A DNA stretch of 64,000 nt, taken from NCBI RefSeq assembly GCF_000419585.1, contig NZ_ATTH01000001.1, positions 2,705,001-2,769,000 on the forward strand, in the 5' to 3' direction. The stretch's first letter is position 1. Each line of letters starts with the position of its first letter. The DNA is from Salisaeta longa DSM 21114 (GTDB taxonomy: Bacteria > Bacteroidota > Rhodothermia > Rhodothermales > Salinibacteraceae). Both the position numbers and the translations under genes were made by a program. The notes beneath the pieces were generated by a model that was not told the DNA's origin, ran no database searches, and was given only the letters and a program-made list of their open reading frames with translations. Below are positions 1 through 7,512 of this stretch, in pieces.

Positions 1-105
1 TTCAGATTTGAGGCAATCGATCCGGCAGCGTTCGACCGCTTCACGCGAACTCGACCTGCGAGCAGTCGTTGTCTAAAAACCTCGACCATAAGAACGGTGG
101 ATCTC
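1..105. other. Window edge, no gene called
   Basis: One forward frame is open from the left edge to a TAA at 74-76 and could be the tail of a truncated gene. Only 24 residues are visible and they match nothing I recognise. A second forward frame is open into the antitoxin gene, which explains a possible GTG start at 97 for that gene. Confidence 0.3.
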
Positions 106-333
106 ATGAAGACCGACCAGATTACCATCCGAGTAGATGCCAAGGCTGCACAAGCCTATCGGGCCGCTTCTGAGGAAGAACGTCGCAAGATCGATTCGCT
201 GCTCAACCTAAAGCTCCGCAGCGCTACACGCTCTCAGGTGTCCCTGAAAACGTATATGGACGAGATCAGTCGACGAGCAAAACAGCGTGGACTTACTCCT
301 GAAATCTTGGATTCACTTCTGAATGAAGGATAG
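106..333 (+). CDS. Antitoxin of a PIN-type toxin-antitoxin pair
   Basis: A 75-residue, charged, mostly helical protein. It begins with a short strand-like segment (QITIRVDAKAAQAY) followed by a helix containing EEERRKIDSLLNLKL and ends GLTPEILDSLLNEG. This layout is typical of small antitoxins encoded directly before COG1569 PIN toxins: an N-terminal part for dimerisation or DNA binding and a C-terminal tail that blocks the nuclease. ATG at 106 is preferred; an in-frame GTG at 97 would add three residues. The next gene starts inside its last codons (11-base overlap), the usual arrangement for such pairs. Its toxin is broken here, so it may be a stranded antitoxin. Family assignment is from pattern recognition of the pair. 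Confidence 0.72.
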   Translation: MKTDQITIRVDAKAAQAYRAASEEERRKIDSLLNLKLRSATRSQVSLKTYMDEISRRAKQRGLTPEILDSLLNEG

Positions 334-758
334 ACCTCCGTGCGTTTTCGACACCAACAGTCTTATTAGTGCTCTCCTGATTAGCACCTCTGTCCCACGT
401 AGAGCGTTTGACAAAGCGTTGGATTACTATCAGCTTTTGATCTCGGATGAGGTCGTAGGCGCGTTCGACGACGTGGCCGGACGCGAAAAATTCGAGGCGT
501 ATCTCAGCGTAGGTGAGCGAGAAGAATTTGAAGAGTTATTGCATCGAGAAGCACAATTTGTAGCGGTCACAAACAATAGAAGCGAGCCGCGATCCAGATG
601 ACGATAAGTTCCTGGAGCTGGCTCTTGCTGGCGGTGCAGAAGTGATCATCAGTGGAGACAACAATCTTTTGGTCCTTGATCCATTTCGAGGTGTACGTAT
701 TGCGAGGCCAAGAGCATTTGTTGAAGCATTTCCTCCATTGGAGAACGAAGCGCGATAA
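323..758 (+). pseudogene. PIN-domain toxin (COG1569), frameshifted
   Basis: The first frame (323-601) gives a PIN N-terminus, CVFDTNSLISALL, with the first metal-binding Asp, and helices up to EEFEELLHREAQFVAVT. It then derails and stops. From about 570 the next frame continues perfectly as TIEASRDPDDDKFLELALAG and then VIISGDNNLLVLDPFRGV, which are the second half of a PIN ribonuclease including the Asp cluster and the GD motif, ending at TAA 756-758. The joined product would be about 145 residues, a normal length for the family. The break is a net +1 (one base gained or two lost) near 566-572. PIN toxins cleave RNA; this copy should be inactive unless the frameshift is a sequencing error or is corrected. 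Confidence 0.75.
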
Positions 759-1195
759 TTCCCCGTGACTGAATAAGCGTCCGGGGATACGTCAGTGCGA
801 GGGGGCATCCGGCACTGTTTCGGCCGCATCGATTTATCAACCAGTGGCGGTGCAAGAGTGCGACCTGCGAGTCTCTGGCAGTGGTGACAGACCCGGAGCG
901 CAGGAAGAGCAGAGCCGCTACGTGACAGGTCGCTGGCCTACACCTCTCGTGGCGGTAAAACTGCGCTACAGCTGACAACGGACCGGGCCGTTCTGATTGC
1001 ATCCAATCGCGCTGGCAACGCGCGCTACGCTTCATGCTTTGTAATGAAAGCAGAAAGACGGTTTTCTGTATCAATCACGTCTGAAGGTGGCGTCTTTGCT
1101 GCAGCTTTTGTATGGTAAAAATGATGAACGCCTGAGCTGCGGCGTTATCTAGCCCTTGCACTCGTTGGTAGTTGAACAGATCAAACAGTTGCAGC
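759..1195. other. Intergenic, no supported gene
   Basis: About 440 bases separate the PIN remnant from the beta-barrel gene. Several frames are open for 60-140 codons on either strand, but none has a plausible start together with a recognisable product. The stretch probably carries the promoter of the next gene and possibly decayed sequence. Confidence 0.4.
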
Positions 1196-1765
1196 ATGAG
1201 ATACCTCTCCCTTCTCCTTGTCGTTGGCCTTTGCTGGGCCGCCCCGGTGTGCGCCCAACACCGCACCCTATCGCTTGAAGCAAGCTATCCGCTTCCAATT
1301 GGCAATACGTTTCTTTCCCAGTACGACGGTGTCGTCGGCGGTAGCGTCACGATGGGACAGCCGATCGGCGGACGTTTTGCGCTTCGTCTTGGGCTCCAGT
1401 ACAACCGGTTGCATTGGGACCGCGCGGGTACAAACGCGAACATCTATACCCCGCGCGTTGGACTGGCCTACCAATGGAAGGTCAGCGATCGCATCGCGAT
1501 CATCCCCGCCGTGGGCGGAAGCTACACGCGGTTCGTATTCGTGAACGACGTCGTAAGACCCGAAAAATATGTCGCCACACTAAACGGCGGCGGGTTCTGG
1601 GTCGGGCTCACGCCGCAGTACCGGGTAAATGATCGATGGGCACTTGGACTTGCGATGGAGTACAGGGCTACGTTCATGGAGAGGTCTGATACTAGTATTA
1701 ATACGCAATATAACGAACAGTACCACGCGCTGGTATTTGGCATTGTCGGAACGTATACATTCTGA
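1196..1765 (+). CDS. Outer-membrane beta-barrel protein
   Basis: A 189-residue protein with a signal peptide (MRYLSLLLVVGLCWAAPVCA, cleavage before QHR). The rest is alternating polar/hydrophobic strands rich in Tyr, Gly and Arg, for example RFALRLGLQYNRLHW, RVGLAYQWKVSDRIAI and WALGLAMEYRATF. It ends GIVGTYTF with the terminal Phe expected of barrel proteins recognised by the Bam machine. The size fits an eight-stranded barrel of the OmpX/OmpA-like porin class (DUF6089-like). ATG 1196 is chosen because it starts the signal peptide directly; an upstream in-frame start at 1172 would put polar residues before it. It sits in the lower-GC accessory tip and is apparently monocistronic. Specific function unknown. 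Confidence 0.7.
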   Translation: MRYLSLLLVVGLCWAAPVCAQHRTLSLEASYPLPIGNTFLSQYDGVVGGSVTMGQPIGGRFALRLGLQYNRLHWDRAGTNANIYTPRVGLAYQWKVSDRIAIIPAVGGSYTRFVFVNDVVRPEKYVATLNGGGFWVGLTPQYRVNDRWALGLAMEYRATFMERSDTSINTQYNEQYHALVFGIVGTYTF

Positions 1766-1845
1766 CAGAACCGGCAAACCATCTGATGGCCGCATAGACG
1801 GCGTGCCGCCATTTGCCGCGTCATCTTCAAAGCTTCTACGGCATC

Positions 1846-2301
1846 ATGAGTGTCCAACGCAGCATCCGAAAGGTTGCACTGATTCTGCTCCTGCCCCTTG
1901 TGCTCTGGGGCTGTGACGTGACGGGCGCGCCCGACATCGAGGAAGCCCTCACCGTCGTCTCCGAGCAAGCGCAATACACGCTCAATCCCGTAGCGGAGGT
2001 TACGCTGGTTGTGACCAACAAATCGCCGCAAGCGCTCTTCCTCCCAACCTGCGGCCCCAACTTGTCCTACAGCGTAGAGCGACGGGTGCGCGCAACGTGG
2101 AAAACCCACAGCGTCGTACTGTGTCCGGCGGTATTGGGTTGGGAGGACAAACGAGTCGCTCCTGGCGCCACCTTCCGCTTTACCGTGCGCATAAGCGAGG
2201 AAGGGCGCTACCGGGTACATCTGTCATACGAGACGAGCCCGGATGCCGAGCCGTCGAAAAATGTCCGGTCGGAGGTGTTTGTCGTCAAAGCAAACGCATG
2301 A
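1846..2301 (+). CDS. Putative lipoprotein, Ig-like fold
   Basis: A 151-residue protein with a type II signal peptide: a basic start (MSVQRSIRKVA), a hydrophobic core and the lipobox LWGC, so Cys23 is the likely lipidated residue. The mature part is short and beta-rich (YTLNPVAEVTLVVTNKSPQ, then a CGPN segment and FRFTVRISEEGRYRVHLSYE), which resembles an immunoglobulin-like or BsuPI-type adhesion or inhibitor domain. There are two further Cys in the mature part, which could pair. The in-frame ATG at 1846 is preferred over 1813 because it starts the signal peptide. Role unknown; it is an accessory gene beside a beta-barrel. Confidence 0.6.
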   Translation: MSVQRSIRKVALILLLPLVLWGCDVTGAPDIEEALTVVSEQAQYTLNPVAEVTLVVTNKSPQALFLPTCGPNLSYSVERRVRATWKTHSVVLCPAVLGWEDKRVAPGATFRFTVRISEEGRYRVHLSYETSPDAEPSKNVRSEVFVVKANA

Positions 2302-2456
2302 GGCGAAGCCGCGCCGCGGCAACCGGCAGACCTGTCGAGGAAAGATGGGCAGCAAGCCAACCTGCGTGCTGCCAGGCCAATGCGTTGACTTTTAGGTCAT
2401 GGGTTGTTTATCCTTTGATGTATTTTGTAAAAAGGTCAAGGGCTGTACAGGTTGAG

Positions 2457-2786
2457 ATGAACGATGCAGCGACTAAGGAGACCAAGGATTCGTTCGCGCG
2501 CTCGGCGGGCCTTTGGGCCTTGTCTGTTGCGGTTGCGGTGGTGGTAATGATGGGGTTTAAAGCCCTGGCTTACCAACTTGGCGCAGACGATCTGTCCACC
2601 AATCATCCGGTGGCCATGGGCGTTAGCATGGTTGCCTTTATCCTTTTGAACCGGGGATTCAGAAAGGGGTGGTCGGACATTGGTCGAGCAGATGTGGTGT
2701 ATGGACTTGCTGTGGGCAGTGGTGTAGCGATACTCGCGACGCTACTTCGTCCCGATGTATTGCAATGGATTGTCGGCCTCCTGTAG
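2457..2786 (+). CDS. Small integral membrane protein
   Basis: A 109-residue protein with a short charged N-terminus (MNDAATKETKDSFARS) and about three hydrophobic segments: around residues 18-37 (LWALSVAVAVVVMMGFKALA), 52-66 (AMGVSMVAFILLNRG) and 80-109 (VVYGLAVGSGVAILATLL). No catalytic motif is seen and I do not recognise the family. The frame is open further upstream to 2097, but that extension is low-complexity and basic and overlaps the preceding lipoprotein gene. ATG 2457, preceded by a GGTTGAG-like ribosome-binding stretch, is the sensible start. Confidence 0.5.
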   Translation: MNDAATKETKDSFARSAGLWALSVAVAVVVMMGFKALAYQLGADDLSTNHPVAMGVSMVAFILLNRGFRKGWSDIGRADVVYGLAVGSGVAILATLLRPDVLQWIVGLL

Positions 2787-3143
2787 CGGGTCCGACGAAC
2801 TACTACGCACGCAGTATCCTCGCAGAGACCTTTACATTGTGGTGGATGGGGGCAGTGCGCACTTTTCACGGTGGGTGTACGGTCGGGGGATGATAAGCGG
2901 CACTACGCACGGCCCACCGGGTGGATCGGTCGCGTCGCTGCTCATGGGGCTTGGAATCGCCATTGGTCGGTAGGCGGAAGGAAAGAAAAAGGCACTGGAT
3001 CAGATCCGTGAGAATGTGGCGCAGCTGAAAGCCCGTCTAAAGACGAAAGAGTAGCTCGTTTCTATGGCGCAGCGGGTGCAACCAACACCGCCGCCCGCTC
3101 ATAGCACACACGTCCATGTGTTTGTTCGTATGCTTGTGTGCCC
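2787..3143. other. Intergenic with decayed coding sequence
   Basis: No intact gene. The middle holds the interrupted small frame described separately at 2890-3054. Just before it, in the same frame, 2818-2887 encodes RRDLYIVVDGGSAHFSRWVY. That loosely resembles the catalytic-strand region of DDE transposases (IS630-like), but it is too short to call. After 3055 the base composition rises to the high GC of the core chromosome. Confidence 0.35.
2890..3054 (+). pseudogene. Remnant of a small membrane/coiled-coil protein
   Basis: ATG 2890 follows a G-rich GGTCGGGGG stretch and encodes a glycine-rich hydrophobic segment ending LLMGLGIAIGR, then an in-frame TAG (2971-2973). The same frame continues without interruption as AEGKKKALDQIRENVAQLKA and stops at TAG 3052-3054. 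A transmembrane stretch followed directly by a charged amphipathic helix in one frame suggests one former 54-codon protein broken by a nonsense mutation. Family unknown; it may be chance. Confidence 0.3.
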
Positions 3144-3890
3144 ATGACCCTCGCGCTTGTTGGAACCGGCCAGATGGGCCAGGCCGTCGCGGCGCTCGCG
3201 CCCGATCGCGGCCATACCATCGCCGCCCGCTTCAACACCGACCGCCCGCTCACCGACGCGGCCCCCGCGGCCCTCGCGGGCGTCGACGCTGTCATCGACT
3301 TCTCGCTGCCCGATGTGGCCCTCGCGCACCTCAAGCGCTACGCCCGCTGGCAGGTGCCGGCCGTCATGGGCACCACCGGCTGGTACGACGCGCGCGCCAC
3401 GGTGCACGACTGGTTCACGGCCCACGACGGCACGCTCCTCTACGCGGCCAACTTCTCGCTTGGCATCGCGGTGCTGCGCCGCGCCCTGGCCGGCGCCCTC
3501 CCCCTCCTCAACGCGCTGCCCGACTACGACGCGTTCGTCCACGAGACGCACCACAACCAAAAGGTCGACAGCCCCAGCGGCACGGCGGAGATGCTGGCCG
3601 AAGATGTGCTGGCGGCGCTCGACCGGAAGACGCACGCCACCCCCGAGGCGCAGCACGAACGGATCGATCCGGCCGCGCTGCACGTGTCGTCGACCCGCGT
3701 GGGCACCACGTTTGGCGAACACACCGTCGGGTTCGACGGCGCGCACGACCGCCTGGAGCTCTCGCACCGCGCGAAGGGCCGCACCGGGTTCGCCTTTGGC
3801 GCGCTTCGCTGTGCGGAGTGGGTGCAGGGCCGCACCGGCGTGTTTACGCTCGACGACGTGCTCGACGACTGGCTAGCGCCCACCGACTGA
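3144..3890 (+). CDS. dapB: 4-hydroxy-tetrahydrodipicolinate reductase
   Basis: Reduces the DapA product to tetrahydrodipicolinate with NAD(P)H in the lysine/diaminopimelate pathway; cytoplasmic. The 248-residue length is normal for a slightly short DapB. Visible motifs are the Rossmann loop GTGQMG (7-12), the GTTGW loop (76-80), ANFSLG (102-107) and the DapB signature ETHHNQKVDSPSGTA (134-148) with the catalytic His pair and Lys140. ATG 3144 is preferred; a GTG two codons earlier is also in frame. It marks the left end of the high-GC core and is followed 21 bases later by dapA, an obvious two-gene unit feeding meso-DAP to peptidoglycan and lysine to protein. Confidence 0.95.
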   Translation: MTLALVGTGQMGQAVAALAPDRGHTIAARFNTDRPLTDAAPAALAGVDAVIDFSLPDVALAHLKRYARWQVPAVMGTTGWYDARATVHDWFTAHDGTLLYAANFSLGIAVLRRALAGALPLLNALPDYDAFVHETHHNQKVDSPSGTAEMLAEDVLAALDRKTHATPEAQHERIDPAALHVSSTRVGTTFGEHTVGFDGAHDRLELSHRAKGRTGFAFGALRCAEWVQGRTGVFTLDDVLDDWLAPTD

Positions 3891-3911
3891 TTCCAAGCTT
3901 CCTCTTGCCTT

Positions 3912-4820
3912 ATGTCTGATCTTCTGTTTCGGGGCGCGGCCCCGGCCCTCGTGACGCCGTTCACCGCTGACGGCGCGCTCGACCTCGCGGCGTTTCGGCG
4001 CCTCATCGACACGCAAATCGACGGCGGCGTGTCGGCGCTGGTGGTGCTGGGCACCACGGGCGAAAATCCGACCGTGACCGATGCCGAACGGGCGACGCTC
4101 GTGGACGCCGCCGTGGCGCACACCGCCGGGCGCGTGCCGGTGATTGTGGGCACCGGGACGAACAACACCGCCCAAAGCATCCGCTTCTCCGAAGAAGCCG
4201 CCGCCGCTGGTGCTGACGGGCTGCTGGTGGTGGGCCCCTACTACAACAAACCCTCGCAGGCTAGCTTTCAGGCCCACGTGCGGGCCATCGCCGAGGCCAC
4301 GCCGCTGCCCATCCTACTGTACAACGTACCGGGCCGCACCAGCTTCAACATCAGTGCCGACACGACGCTCAAGCTGGCCACCACGGTAGAGACGGTGGTG
4401 GGCGTGAAGGAGGCCTCGGGCAACCTGGCCCAAATTGGCGACATCCTGGCGGGGCGCCCCGATGGGTTTGCGGTGTACGCGGGCGACGACGAAATCTTCC
4501 TCCCGCTGGCCGCGCTTGGGGCCGACGGCGTCGTCTCGGTGGTGGCCAACGCCGTGCCCGACGACTTCTGCGCCATGGTTGCCGCTGCCCTCAACGGACG
4601 CTTCGATGCGGCGCGCACCCAGCACGAGGCGTTGCTGCCGGCCATGCGGGCGTGCTTCCTGGAAACCAATCCCGTGCCCGTAAAAACGGTGCTCGCGGCC
4701 ACCGGCGCCATGGCCGACCGCGTGCGGTTGCCGCTGGAGCCGCTCGCCCCCAACGCGGCGCTCCGGGGGCGCATCCTGGATGCCTTCGCTCCGTTCCTGG
4801 CGCTCGACCGCCCGGCGTGA
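3912..4820 (+). CDS. dapA: 4-hydroxy-tetrahydrodipicolinate synthase
   Basis: Condenses pyruvate with aspartate semialdehyde in the first committed step to DAP and lysine. The 302-residue TIM barrel shows the GTTGE substrate loop (47-51), YYNKP (110-114), the catalytic Tyr in LYNVPGRT (Tyr137) and the Schiff-base lysine in VGVKEASG (Lys166). All key residues are in place. The start at ATG 3912 gives MSDLLFRGAAPALVTPF, the standard N-terminus. No clear Shine-Dalgarno precedes it; the leader is pyrimidine-rich. Pairing with dapB in this order suggests co-transcription. Confidence 0.96.
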   Translation: MSDLLFRGAAPALVTPFTADGALDLAAFRRLIDTQIDGGVSALVVLGTTGENPTVTDAERATLVDAAVAHTAGRVPVIVGTGTNNTAQSIRFSEEAAAAGADGLLVVGPYYNKPSQASFQAHVRAIAEATPLPILLYNVPGRTSFNISADTTLKLATTVETVVGVKEASGNLAQIGDILAGRPDGFAVYAGDDEIFLPLAALGADGVVSVVANAVPDDFCAMVAAALNGRFDAARTQHEALLPAMRACFLETNPVPVKTVLAATGAMADRVRLPLEPLAPNAALRGRILDAFAPFLALDRPA

Positions 4821-4883
4821 TCTTGCGTCCGCCTCGGGCGTACAACGCCATCCGCGTTCCGCTTTCTTCCGTGTTGTATCGCT

Positions 4884-5543
4884 ATGCTACGCTTGCTTCG
4901 CATCGGGCTGCTCTGTGCGCTGGTGGCGCTTGGTAGCGGCAGTGGCGCCGCGCCGTTTACCGTTGCCGCGGTGAAGTACGACGGCGGCGGCGACTGGTAC
5001 CAAGCCAAAACGCCCCTCCCGAACCTGCTGCAGTTTGTGCGGCAGCAAACGGCCATTCCCATCGCTACCGAGCCCGCCGTGGTGGAGCTCTCCGGCAGCG
5101 ACCTGTTCCGCTACCCCGTGCTCTTCTTGTCGGGCCACGGGAATGTGGTGTTCAGTGCAGAAGAAGCACGCACCCTGCGGCGCTATCTGATGGGCGGCGG
5201 CTTCCTGTACGTCGACGACGATTACGGCCTGGATAAGCACATCCGGCGCGAGCTGCAGAAGGTCTTTCCCGAGCGCGCGCTGCAAGAGGTGCCGTTCGAC
5301 CATCCCATCTACCAGACGCCGTTTTCGTTCAGCGGCGGCCCGCCCAAGATCCACGCGCACGATGGCAAAGCGCCACAGGGCTTCGGCCTCTTTGTGGAGG
5401 GGCGCCTGGCGGTGTACTACACGTACGAAACCAACATCAGCGACGGGTGGGAGGCGCCCAGCGTGCACCACGATCCGCCCGATGTGCGCCGCACGGCACT
5501 GCGCATGGGAACGAACATTCTAACGTATGCGCTTACCCACTGA
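4884..5543 (+). CDS. DUF4159 domain protein, exported
   Basis: A 219-residue protein with an N-terminal signal peptide (LLRIGLLCALVALGSGSGAA) followed by one DUF4159 domain. Recognisable features are VAAVKYDGGGDWYQ, the PVLFLSGHGNVVFS strand-turn, the GGGFLYVDDDYG segment and the late WEAPSVHHDPPDVR stretch. The fold resembles class I glutamine amidotransferase/ThuA-like domains, but no biochemical role is established for DUF4159. It starts 63 bases after dapA in the same direction and 25 bases before the next gene, so it may share the dap transcript. Periplasmic or secreted by inference. Confidence 0.75.
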   Translation: MLRLLRIGLLCALVALGSGSGAAPFTVAAVKYDGGGDWYQAKTPLPNLLQFVRQQTAIPIATEPAVVELSGSDLFRYPVLFLSGHGNVVFSAEEARTLRRYLMGGGFLYVDDDYGLDKHIRRELQKVFPERALQEVPFDHPIYQTPFSFSGGPPKIHAHDGKAPQGFGLFVEGRLAVYYTYETNISDGWEAPSVHHDPPDVRRTALRMGTNILTYALTH

Positions 5544-5568
5544 CGTTTTTTGCTTATAGCTTGCCTGC

Positions 5569-6378
5569 ATGATTCCCGTTTGGCTCACCGACACCGTTAC
5601 GCCCAACCTGCACCGCGCCCTGCACTACACCAACCTGTGGGGGCTGGAAGGCATTGAGCTGCGTACCGTGGGCGGGCCGGAGGATCGCGTGCCGGAGGTC
5701 AACGAGAAGAAGGTGGTGGAGCAGCTGCGCGACCGGCACGTGCTCGTCGCCGCCATCAACCCCAGCTTGTTTGAGGGGCCCGTGGCCGCGCGGGCCGCGT
5801 GGATGAACGACCTGATTCGGCTGGACGAGGCGCTGCGCTTTGCCGAGCGCCTCGGGTGCCCGCGCATCGTCATTCCGCCGTTTGCGGCCACGCCCACGGC
5901 CGATGTGGACGCCATGGCCGAGGCGCTGCGCCGCGCCAGTGACCGGGCCGCCGGGCACGACGTGCACCTGGCCCTTGCGCACGGTCCCGCCACCGGATGC
6001 CCGACGGGCGCCGCCCTCGCCGATCTGCTTATCGCCATCGACCGATCCAATGTGCGCGCCGTGTGGGACCCCGCGGCCGCCGTGCGGGCCGGCGAAGATC
6101 CCGCCGAAGGCATCATGGCGCTGGGCGAGCGCATTAGCCTGGTGCGGTGCAGCAACGGCACGATCACCGAAGACGGGCACTGGACCGACACGCTGCTCAC
6201 CGAAGGAATGATCGACTGGTCCGAACAGCTTCAGCTCCTCGACGCCCTTGGCTTCCGCGGCCCCCTAAGCCTGGAAGTGTACACGGAGCCGCGTCCCAAA
6301 GCCGGCGTCCGCGATGCTGCCACCCTCATCCGTCACATCCGCAGCGTGCATCAGGCGGCCGCCTCCTCGGCCGGGTAA
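5569..6378 (+). CDS. Sugar phosphate isomerase/epimerase-like TIM barrel
   Basis: A 269-residue protein of the xylose-isomerase-like TIM-barrel superfamily (AP endonuclease 2 fold). Strands of the barrel can be followed: IPVWLTDTV, WGLEGIELRTV, HVLVAAINPS, CPRIVIPPF, VHLALAHGP, NVRAVWDPAAA, ISLVRCSNG and GPLSLEVYTEPRP. The usual metal-ligand set is partly visible (Glu in GIELR, Asp in VWDP, Glu in SLEVYTE), but the His-bearing strand reads LALAHG rather than the common ENH, so substrate and activity cannot be inferred. It lies 25 bases after the DUF4159 gene and ends 3 bases from the convergent membrane protein gene. Confidence 0.75.
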   Translation: MIPVWLTDTVTPNLHRALHYTNLWGLEGIELRTVGGPEDRVPEVNEKKVVEQLRDRHVLVAAINPSLFEGPVAARAAWMNDLIRLDEALRFAERLGCPRIVIPPFAATPTADVDAMAEALRRASDRAAGHDVHLALAHGPATGCPTGAALADLLIAIDRSNVRAVWDPAAAVRAGEDPAEGIMALGERISLVRCSNGTITEDGHWTDTLLTEGMIDWSEQLQLLDALGFRGPLSLEVYTEPRPKAGVRDAATLIRHIRSVHQAAASSAG

Positions 6379-6381
6379 GGG

Positions 6382-7368
6382 CTAGGCATCCTCCGTTGAG
6401 GTCGACCACTCGCTGATCGGCGAAGAGGTCTCATCGCTCCATTGCAGCGCCTCGTACAGCCCCAGCATCAGGGCGCTGATCACCAAGGGCAGCAAGTGAA
6501 AGATACCACGAAAGGCCAGCAGCACCCCCGCGATGGTCGAAGTTTCCAGATACGGCTGCAAGAGGAGAAGCAGGAGGCCGTCAAACACGCCCAACCCGCC
6601 CGGAATCTGACTCAGTACGCCTGCGCTAAGGGCCAGTACAAACGCGCCCACCACGTAAAAGAAGGGAATGGAAGCGCTGGTGGGCAGCAAGATGTAAAGC
6701 ACCGCCGCCGTAACCATCAGCTCCAGTGCGGCCAGGCCCACCTGCACAGGAATCATCCAGAGCTTGGGCATGGGGAGGACGGTGCCCATCAGCCGTACAG
6801 GGCGCGAGCGAACCGCCGCGGTCACCACGTAGGCCACCACCGGCAATCCGATAAGGATGCCCACCATCCAGGCGTGCTGCTTCATCTCAAGCGCGCCCAC
6901 CAGGGCCGGCGGCTCCATAAACAGGAGCAGGCTGCCAATGCTCAGCAGCCCAATCCAGAACGAAACGCCGCCAAACACGACCGTTGTGGCAATCGTGTAG
7001 GGGTCCACATCCCATTCCGAGTACAGCCGGTACCGCACCGAGCCGCCGGTAACCAGCGCCCCCCCTAAGGCGTGGCTAAAACTGTAGCCGATGAACGACG
7101 CCAGCAGCACGCGCCGGTACGCCAGGCGGCGATGGGCAAAGCGGAGCGCGAGGACATCGTAGCCCGAGAGGATGACGAAGTTGAGGGCCGTGAGCACGAT
7201 GCCCCACCCGATGTTGAGCAAGGGCAGGCGCGAAAGATAGTCGCCTACTTCGTAGTACGGAAAGCCCCGCACCTCGTGGTAAATAAACCATGCGGCAGCA
7301 CCAAAGAGCACCAGCCCAAGAAGGGGCGGCAGGTATTTGCGGAGGGCTGCACGAGAAGGCATAGGCAT
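6382..7368 (-). CDS. YbhN/UPF0104-type integral membrane protein
   Basis: A 328-residue polytopic protein of the lysylphosphatidylglycerol-synthase transmembrane (YbhN, UPF0104) superfamily. About eight hydrophobic segments are seen, with the conserved features SFIGYSFSHALGGALVTGGSVRYRLY and, near the end, GVLSQIPGGLGVFDG, which is a hallmark of this group. Only the membrane (flippase-like) half is present; there is no C-terminal aminoacyl-transfer domain, so lipid aminoacylation is not implied. The start is taken at 7368 (MPMPSRAALRKYLPP) because the longer frame to 7440 adds a low-complexity basic extension. It is divergent from nothing and converges on the TIM-barrel gene. Confidence 0.78.
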   Translation of the reverse strand: MPMPSRAALRKYLPPLLGLVLFGAAAWFIYHEVRGFPYYEVGDYLSRLPLLNIGWGIVLTALNFVILSGYDVLALRFAHRRLAYRRVLLASFIGYSFSHALGGALVTGGSVRYRLYSEWDVDPYTIATTVVFGGVSFWIGLLSIGSLLLFMEPPALVGALEMKQHAWMVGILIGLPVVAYVVTAAVRSRPVRLMGTVLPMPKLWMIPVQVGLAALELMVTAAVLYILLPTSASIPFFYVVGAFVLALSAGVLSQIPGGLGVFDGLLLLLLQPYLETSTIAGVLLAFRGIFHLLPLVISALMLGLYEALQWSDETSSPISEWSTSTEDA

Positions 7369-7512
7369 GCGCACAGGCGATGAGGGACGAGCACTTGCAT
7401 TGCGCCGTACGGCGTTGGGTTCCGCCACGGGCGACAACATTACGCGATACTACAAAAACCTTGCGAGCGCGCCGCCAAAATGCGTGGCCAAACAGCTTGC
7501 TGCGAAGGCGCA

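Noticed and set aside
1075-1266. Short minus-strand frame overlapping the start of the beta-barrel gene
   Set aside because: It overlaps a gene with a good signal peptide and barrel pattern, and its own product is low-complexity.
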